A stretch of 34,540 nucleotides of DNA from Solirubrobacteraceae bacterium (GCA_030725785.1 JANRFB010000086.1:16916-51455); one strand, 5' to 3'. Shown: positions 24,653 through 33,723, counted from the first letter of the stretch. Notes: generated by a model from the letters alone, not told the origin. Made by a program: numbers and translations.

Positions 24653-25333
24653 ATGAGCCAGCTTCGCGACCGCGCCGAGCGCGAGATTGGGCCGCGCCTA
24701 ATCGTCGCCGCCTCGACCGTCACGGCGCCTGCCCGCGCCGCCGCTGGCGCGCGTCGCTTGGCCGGCCGCTCGGGCCGCGTGGAGCTTTACTTCGGCTTCG
24801 ATGAGCCAACCAGCGCGTTTGCCGTGATCGACCTAGCGCAGCGGCTGCATGGCCGCAAGGTGATCTTCGATCTGCTGCCGGTCGTCGAACGCGGGATTGA
24901 GGATGACCCGGCCTTGGAGCGCAAACGGGTTTATCGGATCGCCGATGGGCGTCGACTTGGCAGAAGAATTGGGCTTACGCTCTCGCGCAGCGAGCCGATT
25001 GACCCCCAGCAGACGGCCTTCCTCGCCGCCTGGGTCGCCGCCGCGCCGCGCGGAGCTGCGCTGACGCGCTTCTGCGTCGCAGCTTGTCGTCGTCTCTGGT
25101 TTGAGAGCGACGGGCCCCTTGACGAAGGACGATACGAAGAGCTCTGGCGCGAGTGCTTCGGCTCGGCGCCGGTTGCCGACGGAGCGGCGGTCCGCGCCAA
25201 CGAGCAGCAGATGACGAGCCGCGGTCCCTACGAGACGCCATCTGCCTGGATCGGCGGGCGCTGGTTCTTCGCTCATGACCGTTCGGCGCAGATCGCCGAT
25301 TGGCTCGACGAGCTCGGCTGGACGGTGAAGTGA
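24653..25333 (+). CDS. Divergent thioredoxin-fold DsbA/HCCA isomerase-like protein
   Basis: Probably a relative of the gene that follows. Residues ~42-75 (VELYFGFDEPTSAFAVIDL, then KVIFDLLPV) match the first strand-helix-strand of the 2-hydroxychromene-2-carboxylate isomerase/DsbA fold. The C-terminal region contains PSAWIGGRWFFAHDR, like the PAW-hGxxF-GxDR ending of that family. There is no CxxC and the usual active-site Ser of SPYSYL is replaced, so catalysis may be lost. The stop overlaps the next start (TGATG). Homology is inferred from pattern only. Confidence 0.65.
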   Translation: MSQLRDRAEREIGPRLIVAASTVTAPARAAAGARRLAGRSGRVELYFGFDEPTSAFAVIDLAQRLHGRKVIFDLLPVVERGIEDDPALERKRVYRIADGRRLGRRIGLTLSRSEPIDPQQTAFLAAWVAAAPRGAALTRFCVAACRRLWFESDGPLDEGRYEELWRECFGSAPVADGAAVRANEQQMTSRGPYETPSAWIGGRWFFAHDRSAQIADWLDELGWTVK

Positions 25334-25926
25334 TGGCCGAACCCCGCGTTGACTACTTCTACTCGTTCCGCAGCCCGTACTCCTACCTTTCGGGGCCGCG
25401 CGGCTTTGCACTGGCCGATAACTTCCAGATCGATCTTCGCTTTCGCGGCGTGATTCCGATGATGATGCGCGGCGAGTCGGTGCCGACCGCCAAGCGCCTG
25501 CACACGATGCGTGACGTCAAGCGTGAAGCCGACCGGCTTGGAATGCCGTTCGGGCGGATCCATGACCCGCTTGGCGAAGGCGCAACGCGGACGCTCGCGG
25601 TCTCCGAATACGCGATCGACGTGGGCCGCGTGCGAGAGTTCGTATTAACCGCGGCGCAGGCAATCTGGGCGGAGGCAACCGACCCGGCCACCGACGAAGG
25701 GCTGCGACTGATCTGCGAGAAGGCGGGGCTGGAATGGGAAGGGTGCCACGCTGCACTGAGCGACCCGGCGATCGCCGATCGCGTCGAAGCGAACACTCTC
25801 GAACTAACGCAGATTGGCCACTGGGGAGTGCCGGTCTTCGTCTTCGAGGGCGAGCAATTCTGGGGCCAAGATCGAATTGATGACCTTGCCTTGCTGCTCG
25901 ATGACGCCGGCCTTTCACGCCACTAG
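25333..25926 (+). CDS. DsbA-family / HCCA isomerase-like thioredoxin-fold protein
   Basis: Related to 2-hydroxychromene-2-carboxylate isomerases and kappa-class glutathione transferases, which use a Ser at the N-terminal end of the first helix. The family motif FYSFRSPYSYL occurs at ~9-19 and the cis-Pro/Trp ending at GHWGVPVFVFEGEQFWGQDRIDDL (~165-188). No CxxC is present, so it is not a disulfide oxidase. The length of 197 residues is normal. The ATG at 25333 overlaps the stop of the related upstream gene. The actual substrate is unknown. Confidence 0.8.
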   Translation: MAEPRVDYFYSFRSPYSYLSGPRGFALADNFQIDLRFRGVIPMMMRGESVPTAKRLHTMRDVKREADRLGMPFGRIHDPLGEGATRTLAVSEYAIDVGRVREFVLTAAQAIWAEATDPATDEGLRLICEKAGLEWEGCHAALSDPAIADRVEANTLELTQIGHWGVPVFVFEGEQFWGQDRIDDLALLLDDAGLSRH

Positions 25927-25930
25927 GCAG

Positions 25931-25945
25931 CAGCTTTTTTAGCTG
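25931..25945 (+). terminator. Weak possible terminator after the DsbA/HCCA-like pair
   Basis: CAGCT and AGCTG flank five T residues, a 5-bp hairpin lying five bases after the stop. The T-run is in the loop and not after the stem, so this is not a classical intrinsic terminator. Confidence 0.2.
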
Positions 25946-25948
25946 TGG

Positions 25949-25977
25949 TTGTTATTGACCGCCCGCGGCTCTAGGTT
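25949..25977 (+). promoter_or_regulatory. Candidate promoter of the sugar transporter gene
   Basis: TTGTTA (25949-25954) and TAGGTT (25972-25977) are separated by 17 bases. Start of transcription near 25984 would leave a short leader containing the GGGGGAGAG ribosome binding site before the GTG at 26008. Confidence 0.35.
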
Positions 25978-26007
25978 TCTGGCAAGCAGTCAATTGGGGG
26001 AGAGACA

Positions 26008-27456
26008 GTGTCGACTGAACAGAGCACGCCGCAGGTAGAGACGCCACGCAGCAAGGCCGTCTTCAAGTGGGTCTTGATGATCGCGCTCGTGACCTTCTTC
26101 GCGGGGCTGCTGTTCGGCTACGACCAGGGCGTTATTGCCGGCGCGCTGAAGGGAGTGGGCGACAGCTTCAAAGTTGGCGACACCGCCAAGCAGATCATCA
26201 CCTCCTGGGTCACGCTCGGCGCGCTGTTCGCCGCGCTCGTTGCCGGGACCGCAGCCGATCGCTTCGGCCGCCGCCCAATCCTGCTCGTCGCTGGGCTGCT
26301 GTTCATCGCAGGCGCAATCATCCAGGCGATCACTCCGGGCGTAGGCATTCTCGTCCTTGGCCGCGTGATCACAGGCTTCGGCATCGGCTTTGCTTCGGTT
26401 ATCGCGCCGCTCTATGCGGCTGAGATGGCGCCGCAGAGGATCCGTGGGCGGATCGTTTCGACCTACCAGCTGGCGATCACTTTCGGCATCTTTCTCGCCT
26501 ACCTCGTAAGCGACATTGCCGACTCGGCCGAGTGGCGGACGATGTTCCTGCTGGCCGCAGTCCCTGGCGTCCTGCTGATCATCGGCGTGATGATCGTTCC
26601 GGAATCGGCGCGCTGGTTCGTGAAGGTGGGGCGCACGGACGACGCGCGCAAATCTCTCGCCAAAGTGACCGAGCCTGCCGAAGTTGACTCCGAGCTTGGC
26701 GATGTCGAGGCTCAGGTTGCAGCGGAGGCCGCCGAGGGCGAAGCGAGCTGGTCAGAGGTGTTTAGCCCGCGCGTACGCAAGGCGCTGATCGTCGGTGTTG
26801 GCCTCGCGATCTTCCAGCAGATCACCGGCATCAACGCGATCATTTATTACGCCAACACGATCTTCGATAGCGCTGGGCTCGTCAGCACCGAATCGCAAAC
26901 AAAAGCGACGCTGTACTGCGTTGGCCTTACAAACGTGCTCGCGACCTTCGTTGCAGTTGCCTACATCGACCGCTTTGGTCGGCGCCCGTTGCTCTTCATG
27001 GGGCTGATCGGAATGTTCGTCTCACTATGCGCCGTGGCGCTTGGCTTCGCTACCCAGTCAACCGCCGACACCGGCGCTGGCACGTCGATCGTCGGCATCA
27101 TCACGATGGTTGGGCTGATCGTCTTCATCGCCTCGTTCGCCTTCTCACTCGGGCCGGTCGTTTGGACGATCATCTCCGAGATCTACCCAGGCAGGGTGCG
27201 TGGTAAAGCAGTTTCGTTCGCGACCGCAGCTAACTGGGGCGCAGCGTTCCTCGTTGCTGAGTTCTTCCTCACGCTGACGAGCGGGATTGGCGAATCAGCG
27301 ACCTTCTTCCTCTTTGCGGCGATGTGCGTGCTTGGTTTCATCTTCGTCTGGCGTTATGTGCCCGAAACTCGTGGCCGCTCGCTGGAAGAGATCCAGGAGA
27401 TGTGGAACAAGGGCGGCTCAATCAAGTCATGGGACGAGACCGCTCCGAAGCCTTAA
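26008..27456 (+). CDS. Sugar/H+ symporter, MFS sugar-porter family
   Basis: A 12-helix major facilitator of 482 residues importing a hexose, pentose or polyol by proton symport. Sugar-porter signatures are all present: LLFGYDQGVIAGAL in helix 1, DRFGRRPILL after helix 2, MAPQRIRGRIVS, the QQITGINAIIYY motif in helix 7, DRFGRRPLLF, and VPETRGRSLEEI near the end. The VPESARWFVKVGR segment ends the N-terminal half. The start is GTG with a strong GGGGGAGAG site. The PQQ-type sugar dehydrogenase gene follows by 76 bases in the same direction, a plausible functional link. Which sugar is carried is unknown. Confidence 0.93.
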   Translation: MSTEQSTPQVETPRSKAVFKWVLMIALVTFFAGLLFGYDQGVIAGALKGVGDSFKVGDTAKQIITSWVTLGALFAALVAGTAADRFGRRPILLVAGLLFIAGAIIQAITPGVGILVLGRVITGFGIGFASVIAPLYAAEMAPQRIRGRIVSTYQLAITFGIFLAYLVSDIADSAEWRTMFLLAAVPGVLLIIGVMIVPESARWFVKVGRTDDARKSLAKVTEPAEVDSELGDVEAQVAAEAAEGEASWSEVFSPRVRKALIVGVGLAIFQQITGINAIIYYANTIFDSAGLVSTESQTKATLYCVGLTNVLATFVAVAYIDRFGRRPLLFMGLIGMFVSLCAVALGFATQSTADTGAGTSIVGIITMVGLIVFIASFAFSLGPVVWTIISEIYPGRVRGKAVSFATAANWGAAFLVAEFFLTLTSGIGESATFFLFAAMCVLGFIFVWRYVPETRGRSLEEIQEMWNKGGSIKSWDETAPKP

Positions 27457-27532
27457 GCGCGCTGACGGCCTAGCTGTAGTGCGGCCGCGCCCAATCGGCG
27501 CCGTTTGAAACACCCGCTGCGATCATTAGTTG

Positions 27533-28717
27533 ATGCCCACTGCTCTAATCGCCGCGTTGGTCTGTGCGATGTCGCTCGGCGCCTGTGGTTCCTCAGCAGC
27601 TCGCGAGCTGCCCAATGCCACTGCGGCCGCCGCGCCGGCAGCGGCCGCCGGCGGCGTCAAGTTGGTCAGCGTCGGCAAGTTCAAGATGCCGCTCTACGTG
27701 ACGGCGCCGCCGAAGGATCCTCGCCGGGTGATGGTCGTTCAGCAGGGCGGGCGAATAAGCGTCGTGCGCGACGGCAAGAGCCTCGGCAAGCCTTTTCTCG
27801 ACATCAGTTCGCGCGTGATCGCCGGCGGCGAGCAGGGTCTGCTCGGCCTAGCGTTTGCGCCCGCCTACTCGAAGAGCGGTCTCTTCTACGTCTATTTCAC
27901 CCGCCGCGACGGCAAGCAGGAGGTCGCCGAGTTCAAGCGCGCGACGAGCGACCGCGCGAGCATCTCCTCGTACCGCAGCGTGCTCGTGATGGACGATCCT
28001 GAAAGCAACCACAACGGCGGCCAGTTGAACTTTGGCCCTGACGGCCTGCTTTACATCGGCACCGGCGACGGCGGCGGCGCAGGCGATCAGCACGGGACGA
28101 TCGGCAACGCGCAGAACCTTGGCTCGATGCTCGGAAAGATTCTCCGAATTGATCCGCGCCGCGCGGGATCGAAGTCGTACAGCGTGCCGGCCTCCAATCC
28201 GTTTGTGGGTCGCGCCGGTGCGAGGCCCGAGGTTTACTCCTATGGGCTACGCAACCCTTGGCGCTTCTCGTTCGATCGCGTCGGCAGTGACCTAATTATC
28301 GGCGACGTCGGCCAGAGCAAGGCAGAGGAGATTGACTTCACGAGCATCGCGGAGGCGCGTGGAGCAAACTTCGGCTGGCGCGTGCGTGAAGGTGATCAGC
28401 CTTTTGGCAGCGGCTCGCTCAGCGGCGCAATTGAGCCGGTGATCGTCCGCACCCATGACGAGGGCTGGTGTTCGGTCACTGGTGGCTACGTCGTCCGCGA
28501 CCGTGCGCTTCCAAGCCTGCGCGGCAAATACCTCTACGGCGACTTCTGCGAGGGCATCATTTATGGTGCGCGCCTCTCAAGCTCCGGCGCCAGCGGCAAC
28601 GCCCGGGTTGCCGGCCTGCCACAGATTGCGGCGCTCTCCTCGTTCGGTGAGGACGCCCGCGGCAGGATCTACGTCGTCTCGCTTGGCGGCGCTGTAAGCA
28701 GAATTGCGGCGCGCTAA
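27533..28717 (+). CDS. PQQ-dependent sugar dehydrogenase (glucose/sorbosone dehydrogenase family), lipoprotein
   Basis: A six-bladed beta-propeller oxidising aldose sugars outside the membrane, probably with PQQ. Signature segments are HNGGQLNFGPDGLLYIGTGDGG, NAQNLGSMLGKILRID, YGLRNPWRFSFD and GDVGQSKAEEID. A lipobox Leu-Gly-Ala-Cys18 suggests lipid anchoring. The n-region before the hydrophobic core has no Lys or Arg, which is odd. A stop codon sits just upstream of the TTG at 27530, so only that TTG or the ATG at 27533 can serve as start. The 394-residue length is normal. No PQQ synthesis genes are in the window. Confidence 0.88.
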   Translation: MPTALIAALVCAMSLGACGSSAARELPNATAAAAPAAAAGGVKLVSVGKFKMPLYVTAPPKDPRRVMVVQQGGRISVVRDGKSLGKPFLDISSRVIAGGEQGLLGLAFAPAYSKSGLFYVYFTRRDGKQEVAEFKRATSDRASISSYRSVLVMDDPESNHNGGQLNFGPDGLLYIGTGDGGGAGDQHGTIGNAQNLGSMLGKILRIDPRRAGSKSYSVPASNPFVGRAGARPEVYSYGLRNPWRFSFDRVGSDLIIGDVGQSKAEEIDFTSIAEARGANFGWRVREGDQPFGSGSLSGAIEPVIVRTHDEGWCSVTGGYVVRDRALPSLRGKYLYGDFCEGIIYGARLSSSGASGNARVAGLPQIAALSSFGEDARGRIYVVSLGGAVSRIAAR

Positions 28718-30141
28718 GCGACGCGCTTGGCGTCGCGTCGCTGGCGCGCGCGCTGCTGCCACGGCGCGGGCGCCTGAGCCGGCAGCTCGCAGAGCTGCTC
28801 GAAGGTGCTTTCGATCTCGGCGGCAATTAGATCGACGTCCGGAACCAGCGCGGCGTCTGCAAAGCAGCCGATGTGGAGCATCCCGCCGTGCGAGATCGCA
28901 CCGATCGAAAGTGCGTGACCATCGATGAGCGGCACAGCAGGCCAGATTCCGTCGAGCTGGCGGCCGATCAGCGAGAGCGGCTCGCTCGGGCCGGGCACGT
29001 TTGAGATTACGACCGTGAAGTGCGATGCGCCAACGGCGGCGCGCACCGCCGCGCTGCGAATAGCGGGGGCGAGTAGGTCAGCGGCACGGATCGCGGTGTC
29101 GATCGTGCCCGCGTAGCCGGCGCGCTTGAGCGTCTTCGTGCGCCGACCGATCGTCCGCAGCACGCTCCCCGGGTTGTCGGCGTCGAGCGGCAGTTCGACA
29201 ACCATGATTGAAATTCGGTTGGCGTGGTCGGCTGCGCTCTCGCCAGGCTGGCGCACGGCTGCCGGGACGAGCACGCGGACGCCTTCCGGCTGCTCGCCGC
29301 GGCGAGCAAGAGCTCCGCTGATTGCGCCGCCGCTGGCAGCCAGTAGGACGTCGTTGACGGTCACGCCGTGGCGCGCCGCAGCTTCCTGCATCCTCTCCAT
29401 AGGCAGCGAGCTGAAGGCGATGCGACGTCGCGAACTGGCTGAGTTTTCGAGCGCGGTGCGTTGCCCTGGCGTGAACAGGCTCAGCAGCGCCGTGACAGCC
29501 TCTACGATCGGCCCGGGGCCGTTGGCCAGAGATTGCACGAGTGTCGTTGCCACGTCGCTGCCGGTTCCGATCCGCGAAAGTGCGGCAGCGGTCAGGACCT
29601 CAGCCGTCGATGGCGCATCGGCCGGTAGCCAGCTCGCTGTCGCCTGATGGTCGGGAGCGGCAACTCCGTCGAAGATGATCGTCGCGATCTCGATTGCCGC
29701 CAGCCCATCAACGAGTGCGTGGTGGGCCTGACCAATGATCGCGAAGCCGCCATCGCTCAGCCCTGTCACAAGCTGCAAGCGCCAGAGCGGGCGGCTACGG
29801 TCGAGCGGCTGCGAGAGCAGCTCCTCGGCGATTGCGCTCAGCTGCGGCTGAACATTTGAGTCGATCATCTGGATCACGTTGACGTGGCGATCGATCGCGA
29901 ACAGGTGGTCATCAACCCAGTGCGGGTCGCCGAGCCCAAGCGCCGGTTCAACGATGCAGCGCCGTAGTCGTGGAACGCTGGTCAGGCGCTGCTCAACGTG
30001 GCGGCGCAGCTCTTCAATTGAGGGCGGCTCGCCAGCAAAGCGCATCGTCCAACCGACCTGCATCGGCGCGCGCTCAGTTTCGATGTCGAGGAACGCTGCA
30101 TCGAGTGCACTGAGTCGGTCAAAGCTGGTCACGACGCTCAT
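28714..30141 (-). CDS. Wax ester synthase/diacylglycerol acyltransferase (WS/DGAT)
   Basis: Esterifies diacylglycerol or fatty alcohol with acyl-CoA, making triacylglycerol or wax. The catalytic HHALVDG is at residues 140-146. The N-terminus SALDAAFLDIE, the DRSRPLWRLQLV segment and the late NVPGPSEPLSLIG segment are characteristic of the actinobacterial family. The 475-residue length is right. The ATG at 30141 was chosen because MSVVTSFDRLSALDAAFL aligns with the usual start; a TTG at 30174 is the alternative. The stop overlaps the convergent dehydrogenase stop (CTAA). Confidence 0.93.
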   Translation of the reverse strand: MSVVTSFDRLSALDAAFLDIETERAPMQVGWTMRFAGEPPSIEELRRHVEQRLTSVPRLRRCIVEPALGLGDPHWVDDHLFAIDRHVNVIQMIDSNVQPQLSAIAEELLSQPLDRSRPLWRLQLVTGLSDGGFAIIGQAHHALVDGLAAIEIATIIFDGVAAPDHQATASWLPADAPSTAEVLTAAALSRIGTGSDVATTLVQSLANGPGPIVEAVTALLSLFTPGQRTALENSASSRRRIAFSSLPMERMQEAAARHGVTVNDVLLAASGGAISGALARRGEQPEGVRVLVPAAVRQPGESAADHANRISIMVVELPLDADNPGSVLRTIGRRTKTLKRAGYAGTIDTAIRAADLLAPAIRSAAVRAAVGASHFTVVISNVPGPSEPLSLIGRQLDGIWPAVPLIDGHALSIGAISHGGMLHIGCFADAALVPDVDLIAAEIESTFEQLCELPAQAPAPWQQRARQRRDAKRVA

Positions 30142-30176
30142 ACTTGCACGCTTTTCGGTCGAGCGTCGGCGCAATG

Positions 30177-30182
30177 TAATGT
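30177..30182 (+). promoter_or_regulatory. Candidate -10 box for the MBL-fold hydrolase gene
   Basis: TAATGT ends six bases before the GTG at 30189. A minus-strand TACATT (30173-30178) overlaps it and could serve the divergent WS/DGAT gene. Confidence 0.4.
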
Positions 30183-30188
30183 CGCACT

Positions 30189-30974
30189 GTGGAGCTGCTC
30201 AAAGAGTTTGATGTCGAATGCGTGCGGGCCGATAATCCGGGCCCGTTCACGCTCGATGGATCGAACTGCTGGCTGATCGGCCGCGACCCATGTTGGATAA
30301 TTGATCCGGGGCCGCCGATCGATGCTCATCTTGACCGGTTGGCTAGCGAAGCGGCCGTGCGCGGAGGGGTTGGCGGGATAGCGATCACGCATGACCACGC
30401 CGACCACAGCGGAGGACTCGAGGGTCTACTGGCTCGCGTCGGCGAGGTTCCGGTCGGCGCCGCGGCGATGGAATTAGCGACTGTGTCGCTCTCCGACGGT
30501 GAAGTGTTTGGCCCGCTCAGCGTCTATGCGACTCCCGGCCACGCGCCTGACCACCTGGCCTTCGTCAGTGGCCCGGTGATCTTCACCGGCGACGCCGTAC
30601 TCGGCGAGGGCAGCGTCTACATTGCCCCTGACGAAGGTGCCTTGATTGGTTATCTCGAGGCGCTAAATCGGCTGATCGCGCTGGAGCTAAAGCTGCTCTG
30701 CCCCGGGCACGGGCCCGCGCTCGGCAACCCGCGCGAGCGGCTCACCGAATATCGCGACCATCGCCTCGAGCGCGAGCGGTTGCTGGTTGAAGCGCTCGCC
30801 GAAGGGCTCCGCAGCAGCGACGCACTGCTGGATTCAGCTTGGGGCGATGTGCCGCCAATTTTGAGGCCCGCGGCCGAAGCGACTCTCGCCGCGCACGTCG
30901 ACAAGCTCGCAAGCGAGGGGCGGCTGCCGGAAGGCGTTGAGCGCCCTTCTATCGGCGATTACGGCGGCCTCTAG
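30189..30974 (+). CDS. Metallo-beta-lactamase-fold hydrolase (LACTB2-like)
   Basis: A 261-residue MBL-fold enzyme. The metal motif ITHDHADHSGG is near residues 66-76, with later ligands in TPGHAPDHLAF, IFTGDAV and LCPGHGPAL. The C-terminal part (GNPRERLTEYRDHRLERERLL, then a helical winged-helix-like region) is the BLACT arrangement of LACTB2, an endoribonuclease, and its bacterial relatives. The substrate is uncertain: RNA, thioester or lactone are all possible. The start is GTG, six bases after a TAATGT box, so probably leaderless. Confidence 0.88.
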   Translation: MELLKEFDVECVRADNPGPFTLDGSNCWLIGRDPCWIIDPGPPIDAHLDRLASEAAVRGGVGGIAITHDHADHSGGLEGLLARVGEVPVGAAAMELATVSLSDGEVFGPLSVYATPGHAPDHLAFVSGPVIFTGDAVLGEGSVYIAPDEGALIGYLEALNRLIALELKLLCPGHGPALGNPRERLTEYRDHRLERERLLVEALAEGLRSSDALLDSAWGDVPPILRPAAEATLAAHVDKLASEGRLPEGVERPSIGDYGGL

Positions 30975-30984
30975 GCGCGGCGAA

Positions 30985-32427
30985 TCAGCCTTCGATGTTC
31001 GACATCACGTGCTTGACGCGCGTGTAGTCGTCAAAGCCGTACATCGAGAGGTCCTTGCCGTAGCCGGACTCCTTGAAGCCGCCGTGAGGCATCTCGGCGA
31101 CGACCGGAATGTGTGTGTTGATCCAAACACAACCGAAGTCGAGCCCCTTTGCCATCCGCATTGCGCGGCCGTGGTCGCGAGTCCAGACGCTTGAAGCGAG
31201 GCCGTACTTAACGCCATTTGCCCAGGCCAGCGCTTCAGCTTCATCGCTGAACTGCTGAACCGTGACAACCGGGCCGAAGATCTCGTTCTGGATCATCTCG
31301 TCGTCCTGTTTGAGGTCGGCGACAACGGTAGGCTCGAACCAGAAGCCGCCACCGTTCTCAGGCGCCTTGCCGCCCGAAGCGATGCGGGCGTGTGCCGGTG
31401 CGCGCTCGATGAAGCCGTTAACGCGATCAAGCTGCGTCTGGCTGATCACGGGACCCATGTAGGTGTTCTCGTCGAGTGGATCGCCGTAGACGGTCGCTTT
31501 CGCCTGCTCTGCGAGCGCGTCGACGAGGTCGCCGTAGAGCCCTGGGGCTGCGATGACGCGCGTGGCCGCAGTGCAGTCCTGACCGGCGTTGAAGTAGCCG
31601 GCTCCGGCGATTCCCTCGGCCGCAGCTGCGAGGTCGGCATCGTCAAAGACGATTACCGGCGCCTTGCCGCCAAGTTCGAGGTGAACGCGCTTTAGCGTGT
31701 CGGCGGCTGCCGCAGCGACGGCCTTGCCGGCGCGAACGCTGCCTGTCAGGGAGACCATGCTGATGCCCTCATTGCGGACGAGCTGCTCGCCGGTCTCACC
31801 GGCGCCCAGAACGACGTTGAAGGCGCCTGCCGGGAGGTGCTTCTGCATCATCTCGGCAAGCCAGAGTGTTGACATCGGTGTGTTTTCCGATGGCTTTAGC
31901 ACGACCGTGTTGCCAGCAGCGAGCGCCGGGGCAAACTTCCAGACGGCCATCATGAAGGGGTAATTCCACGGCGTGATCTGCCCAATTACGCCGATCGGCT
32001 CGCGGCGGATAGATGAGGTGTGGCCTGCCATGTACTCGGCCGTTGCTCGCCCTTCGAGCATCCGCGCCGCGGCCGCAAAGAAGCGGATCTGATCGGCGGC
32101 CGGCGGAATCTCTTCCTCGATCGTCAGCGCCAGCGGCTTGCCGGTATTGATTGATTCGATCTTCGAGAGCTCTTCGCCGCGCTCCTCGAGCTCGGTGGCA
32201 ATGTTCAGCAGTGCCATGCTGCGCTCTGATGGCGTGGCGTCGCGCCACTCAGGGAAGGCTGCGGTCGCGGCGTCAACGGCGGCCTGAACGTCGGCGGCGC
32301 TGGAGATGCCCATTTCAGCGATCACTTCGCCGGTTGCAGCATTGAAAACCTCATGAACGCCTTCACCTGTCGTCGGGACGGACTTACCGCCGATGAAGTT
32401 TTCGAGCTTTGTGGTCTTGACTGCCAT
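30985..32427 (-). CDS. Aldehyde dehydrogenase, gamma-aminobutyraldehyde/betaine-aldehyde type
   Basis: Oxidises an aldehyde to the acid with NAD(P)+. Key residues are Asn in PWNYP (~155), Glu in LELGGKAP (~251) and the nucleophile Cys in [12 protein letters not shown] (~285). The last motif, with Asp-Cys-Thr, is typical of gamma-aminobutyraldehyde and betaine-aldehyde dehydrogenases. The 480-residue length is normal. Two adjacent ATG codons (32430, 32427) follow an AGGAG; the second has the better spacing and was chosen. It ends ten bases from the convergent MBL-fold gene. A polyamine-degradation role is possible but no partner genes are adjacent. Confidence 0.92.
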   Translation of the reverse strand: MAVKTTKLENFIGGKSVPTTGEGVHEVFNAATGEVIAEMGISSAADVQAAVDAATAAFPEWRDATPSERSMALLNIATELEERGEELSKIESINTGKPLALTIEEEIPPAADQIRFFAAAARMLEGRATAEYMAGHTSSIRREPIGVIGQITPWNYPFMMAVWKFAPALAAGNTVVLKPSENTPMSTLWLAEMMQKHLPAGAFNVVLGAGETGEQLVRNEGISMVSLTGSVRAGKAVAAAAADTLKRVHLELGGKAPVIVFDDADLAAAAEGIAGAGYFNAGQDCTAATRVIAAPGLYGDLVDALAEQAKATVYGDPLDENTYMGPVISQTQLDRVNGFIERAPAHARIASGGKAPENGGGFWFEPTVVADLKQDDEMIQNEIFGPVVTVQQFSDEAEALAWANGVKYGLASSVWTRDHGRAMRMAKGLDFGCVWINTHIPVVAEMPHGGFKESGYGKDLSMYGFDDYTRVKHVMSNIEG

Positions 32428-32530
32428 CATTATTCTCCTACTCGGGGGTACCTGCCAAACCTACCAAGCGACGACCTCTATTGCTTGCGGCGCGGCAGCG
32501 GCTCGGCTCGGCGACTACTCTGGGAGCTTC

Positions 32531-33103
32531 GTGGCTCACTTTTCATCCGCAGACGACGTTTACGCTTCGCTTGGCGCCTGCCTCAAGGCGGCGGCGACCG
32601 ACCCCGATAACGCGCGCGATTTTCAGCGCGTCGGCACGATCGTGAGGCTTGAGACCGTTGCTCCGAAGGCGCAGATCACGCTGAAGCTTGAAGCCGACCA
32701 GCCGATCGAGGTCGAGTTCGGCGAGAGTAAGTTACGACCGGCCGCAATTCTGGCGATGCCGGGCGACACCGCTCAAGGCTTCTGGCTTGGCGAGACCAAC
32801 ATCATCACGGCGTTGGCGCAGAGCAAGATGAAAGCCCAGGGGCCAGTAGCGGTGATCCTCAAGCTTGTGCCGCTAGTGAACGTTGTCGCGCCGCTCTACC
32901 GGCTCCAGCAGGAGGGCGGCGCAGCGAGCGAAGTGGTCGTTGAGGAAGAAATCTTCGCCGAAGAAGAGCTTGAGGCCGCTGAGGACGAGGCAGTCGAGGT
33001 CGAGGCCGAGGCTCAGGACGAAGTCGCCGCCGAAGAGGAAACTGCTGACGGCGAAAAGGCTGCCGCTGAAGAAGCTGCCGCTGAAGAAGCCGCTCAGTCG
33101 TAA
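32531..33103 (+). CDS. SCP2-like sterol/lipid-carrier domain protein with acidic tail
   Basis: A 190-residue protein. Residues ~1-125 look like an SCP2 domain: an early helix (SADDVYASLGACLKAAATD), strands with VRLETVAPKAQITLKLE, then a late helix-loop (LAQSKMKAQGPVAVILKLVPLV) like the closing part of SCP2 folds that bind acyl or sterol ligands. The last ~55 residues are Glu/Ala-rich. The GTG at 32531 was chosen (GGGAG just upstream) because an ATG at 32393 would read through the divergent aldehyde dehydrogenase start. The 3' end overlaps the convergent NUDIX gene by ten bases. The domain assignment is from pattern only. Confidence 0.65.
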   Translation: MAHFSSADDVYASLGACLKAAATDPDNARDFQRVGTIVRLETVAPKAQITLKLEADQPIEVEFGESKLRPAAILAMPGDTAQGFWLGETNIITALAQSKMKAQGPVAVILKLVPLVNVVAPLYRLQQEGGAASEVVVEEEIFAEEELEAAEDEAVEVEAEAQDEVAAEEETADGEKAAAEEAAAEEAAQS

Positions 33104-33723
33104 CCGGGCTCGCCCGGCAGCAGCACGCGCGCCACTTCGCCTTCGACCAAGATCCGTGGCTCCACGGGCTCAACGGTCTGCCCTGCGGCGTGAGCAATCA
33201 GCGCGTCAGCGCTTTCGAACTTCGAGAACTGCTCCAAATGTTTGATCGTCGGAAAGACGAGTGGTAGCTCTTCGCGCCCGAAAGCGTCGAGCGCGCTCTG
33301 AGGCGTGTGCCACACGAGGTCAACTATCTCGCTGCCGTCAACGACTGGGCTGACGTCCGCCGGGGCGGAGGCGAGGAAGAAGTGGGTGTCGAAGCGGATC
33401 TGCACTACTGCCGGAGTGATCCACCGAGAAAATTTGACGAGCTCGGCTGGCGCGATGCCGCCGACCGAGGCCTCTTCCTCAAGTTCGCGCACCGCCGCCA
33501 GTCGGTGGGCTTCATCACCTTCTCCTTCGTGGGCGTCCACAGCGCCGCCAGGGAATACCCAGAAGCCGCCCATGAAGCGGGCCTGCGGTGTGCGCTGCAC
33601 GAGCAGCAGCTCAAGTGCCTCGGACCCTCCACGCAGCAGAATCACCGAGGCTGCTTGGCGCGGGAGGGTCTCTTCGCCCGATTCGTTTAGTTCCTCTCCT
33701 GGCGCTGGCTTATCGAACTCCAC
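33094..33723 (-). CDS. NUDIX hydrolase
   Basis: A 209-residue pyrophosphohydrolase with the Nudix box GGAVDAHEG...[12 protein letters not shown] at ~58-86, where several residues are inserted between the first Gly and the REL part, as in the NUDT7/19-like branch acting on CoA derivatives. The preceding [11 protein letters not shown] is also characteristic. The substrate cannot be set from sequence. The start is GTG at 33723, seven bases after a TAAGCT box. Confidence 0.9.
   Translation of the reverse strand: MEFDKPAPGEELNESGEETLPRQAASVILLRGGSEALELLLVQRTPQARFMGGFWVFPGGAVDAHEGEGDEAHRLAAVRELEEEASVGGIAPAELVKFSRWITPAVVQIRFDTHFFLASAPADVSPVVDGSEIVDLVWHTPQSALDAFGREELPLVFPTIKHLEQFSKFESADALIAHAAGQTVEPVEPRILVEGEVARVLLPGEPGYD

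Noticed and set aside
32393-32530. Longer SCP2-like protein starting at 32393 with a hydrophobic, lipoprotein-like N-terminus
   Set aside because: It would overlap the start and ribosome binding site of the divergent aldehyde dehydrogenase; the apparent signal peptide is its antisense reading. A GTG with GGGAG exists at 32531.
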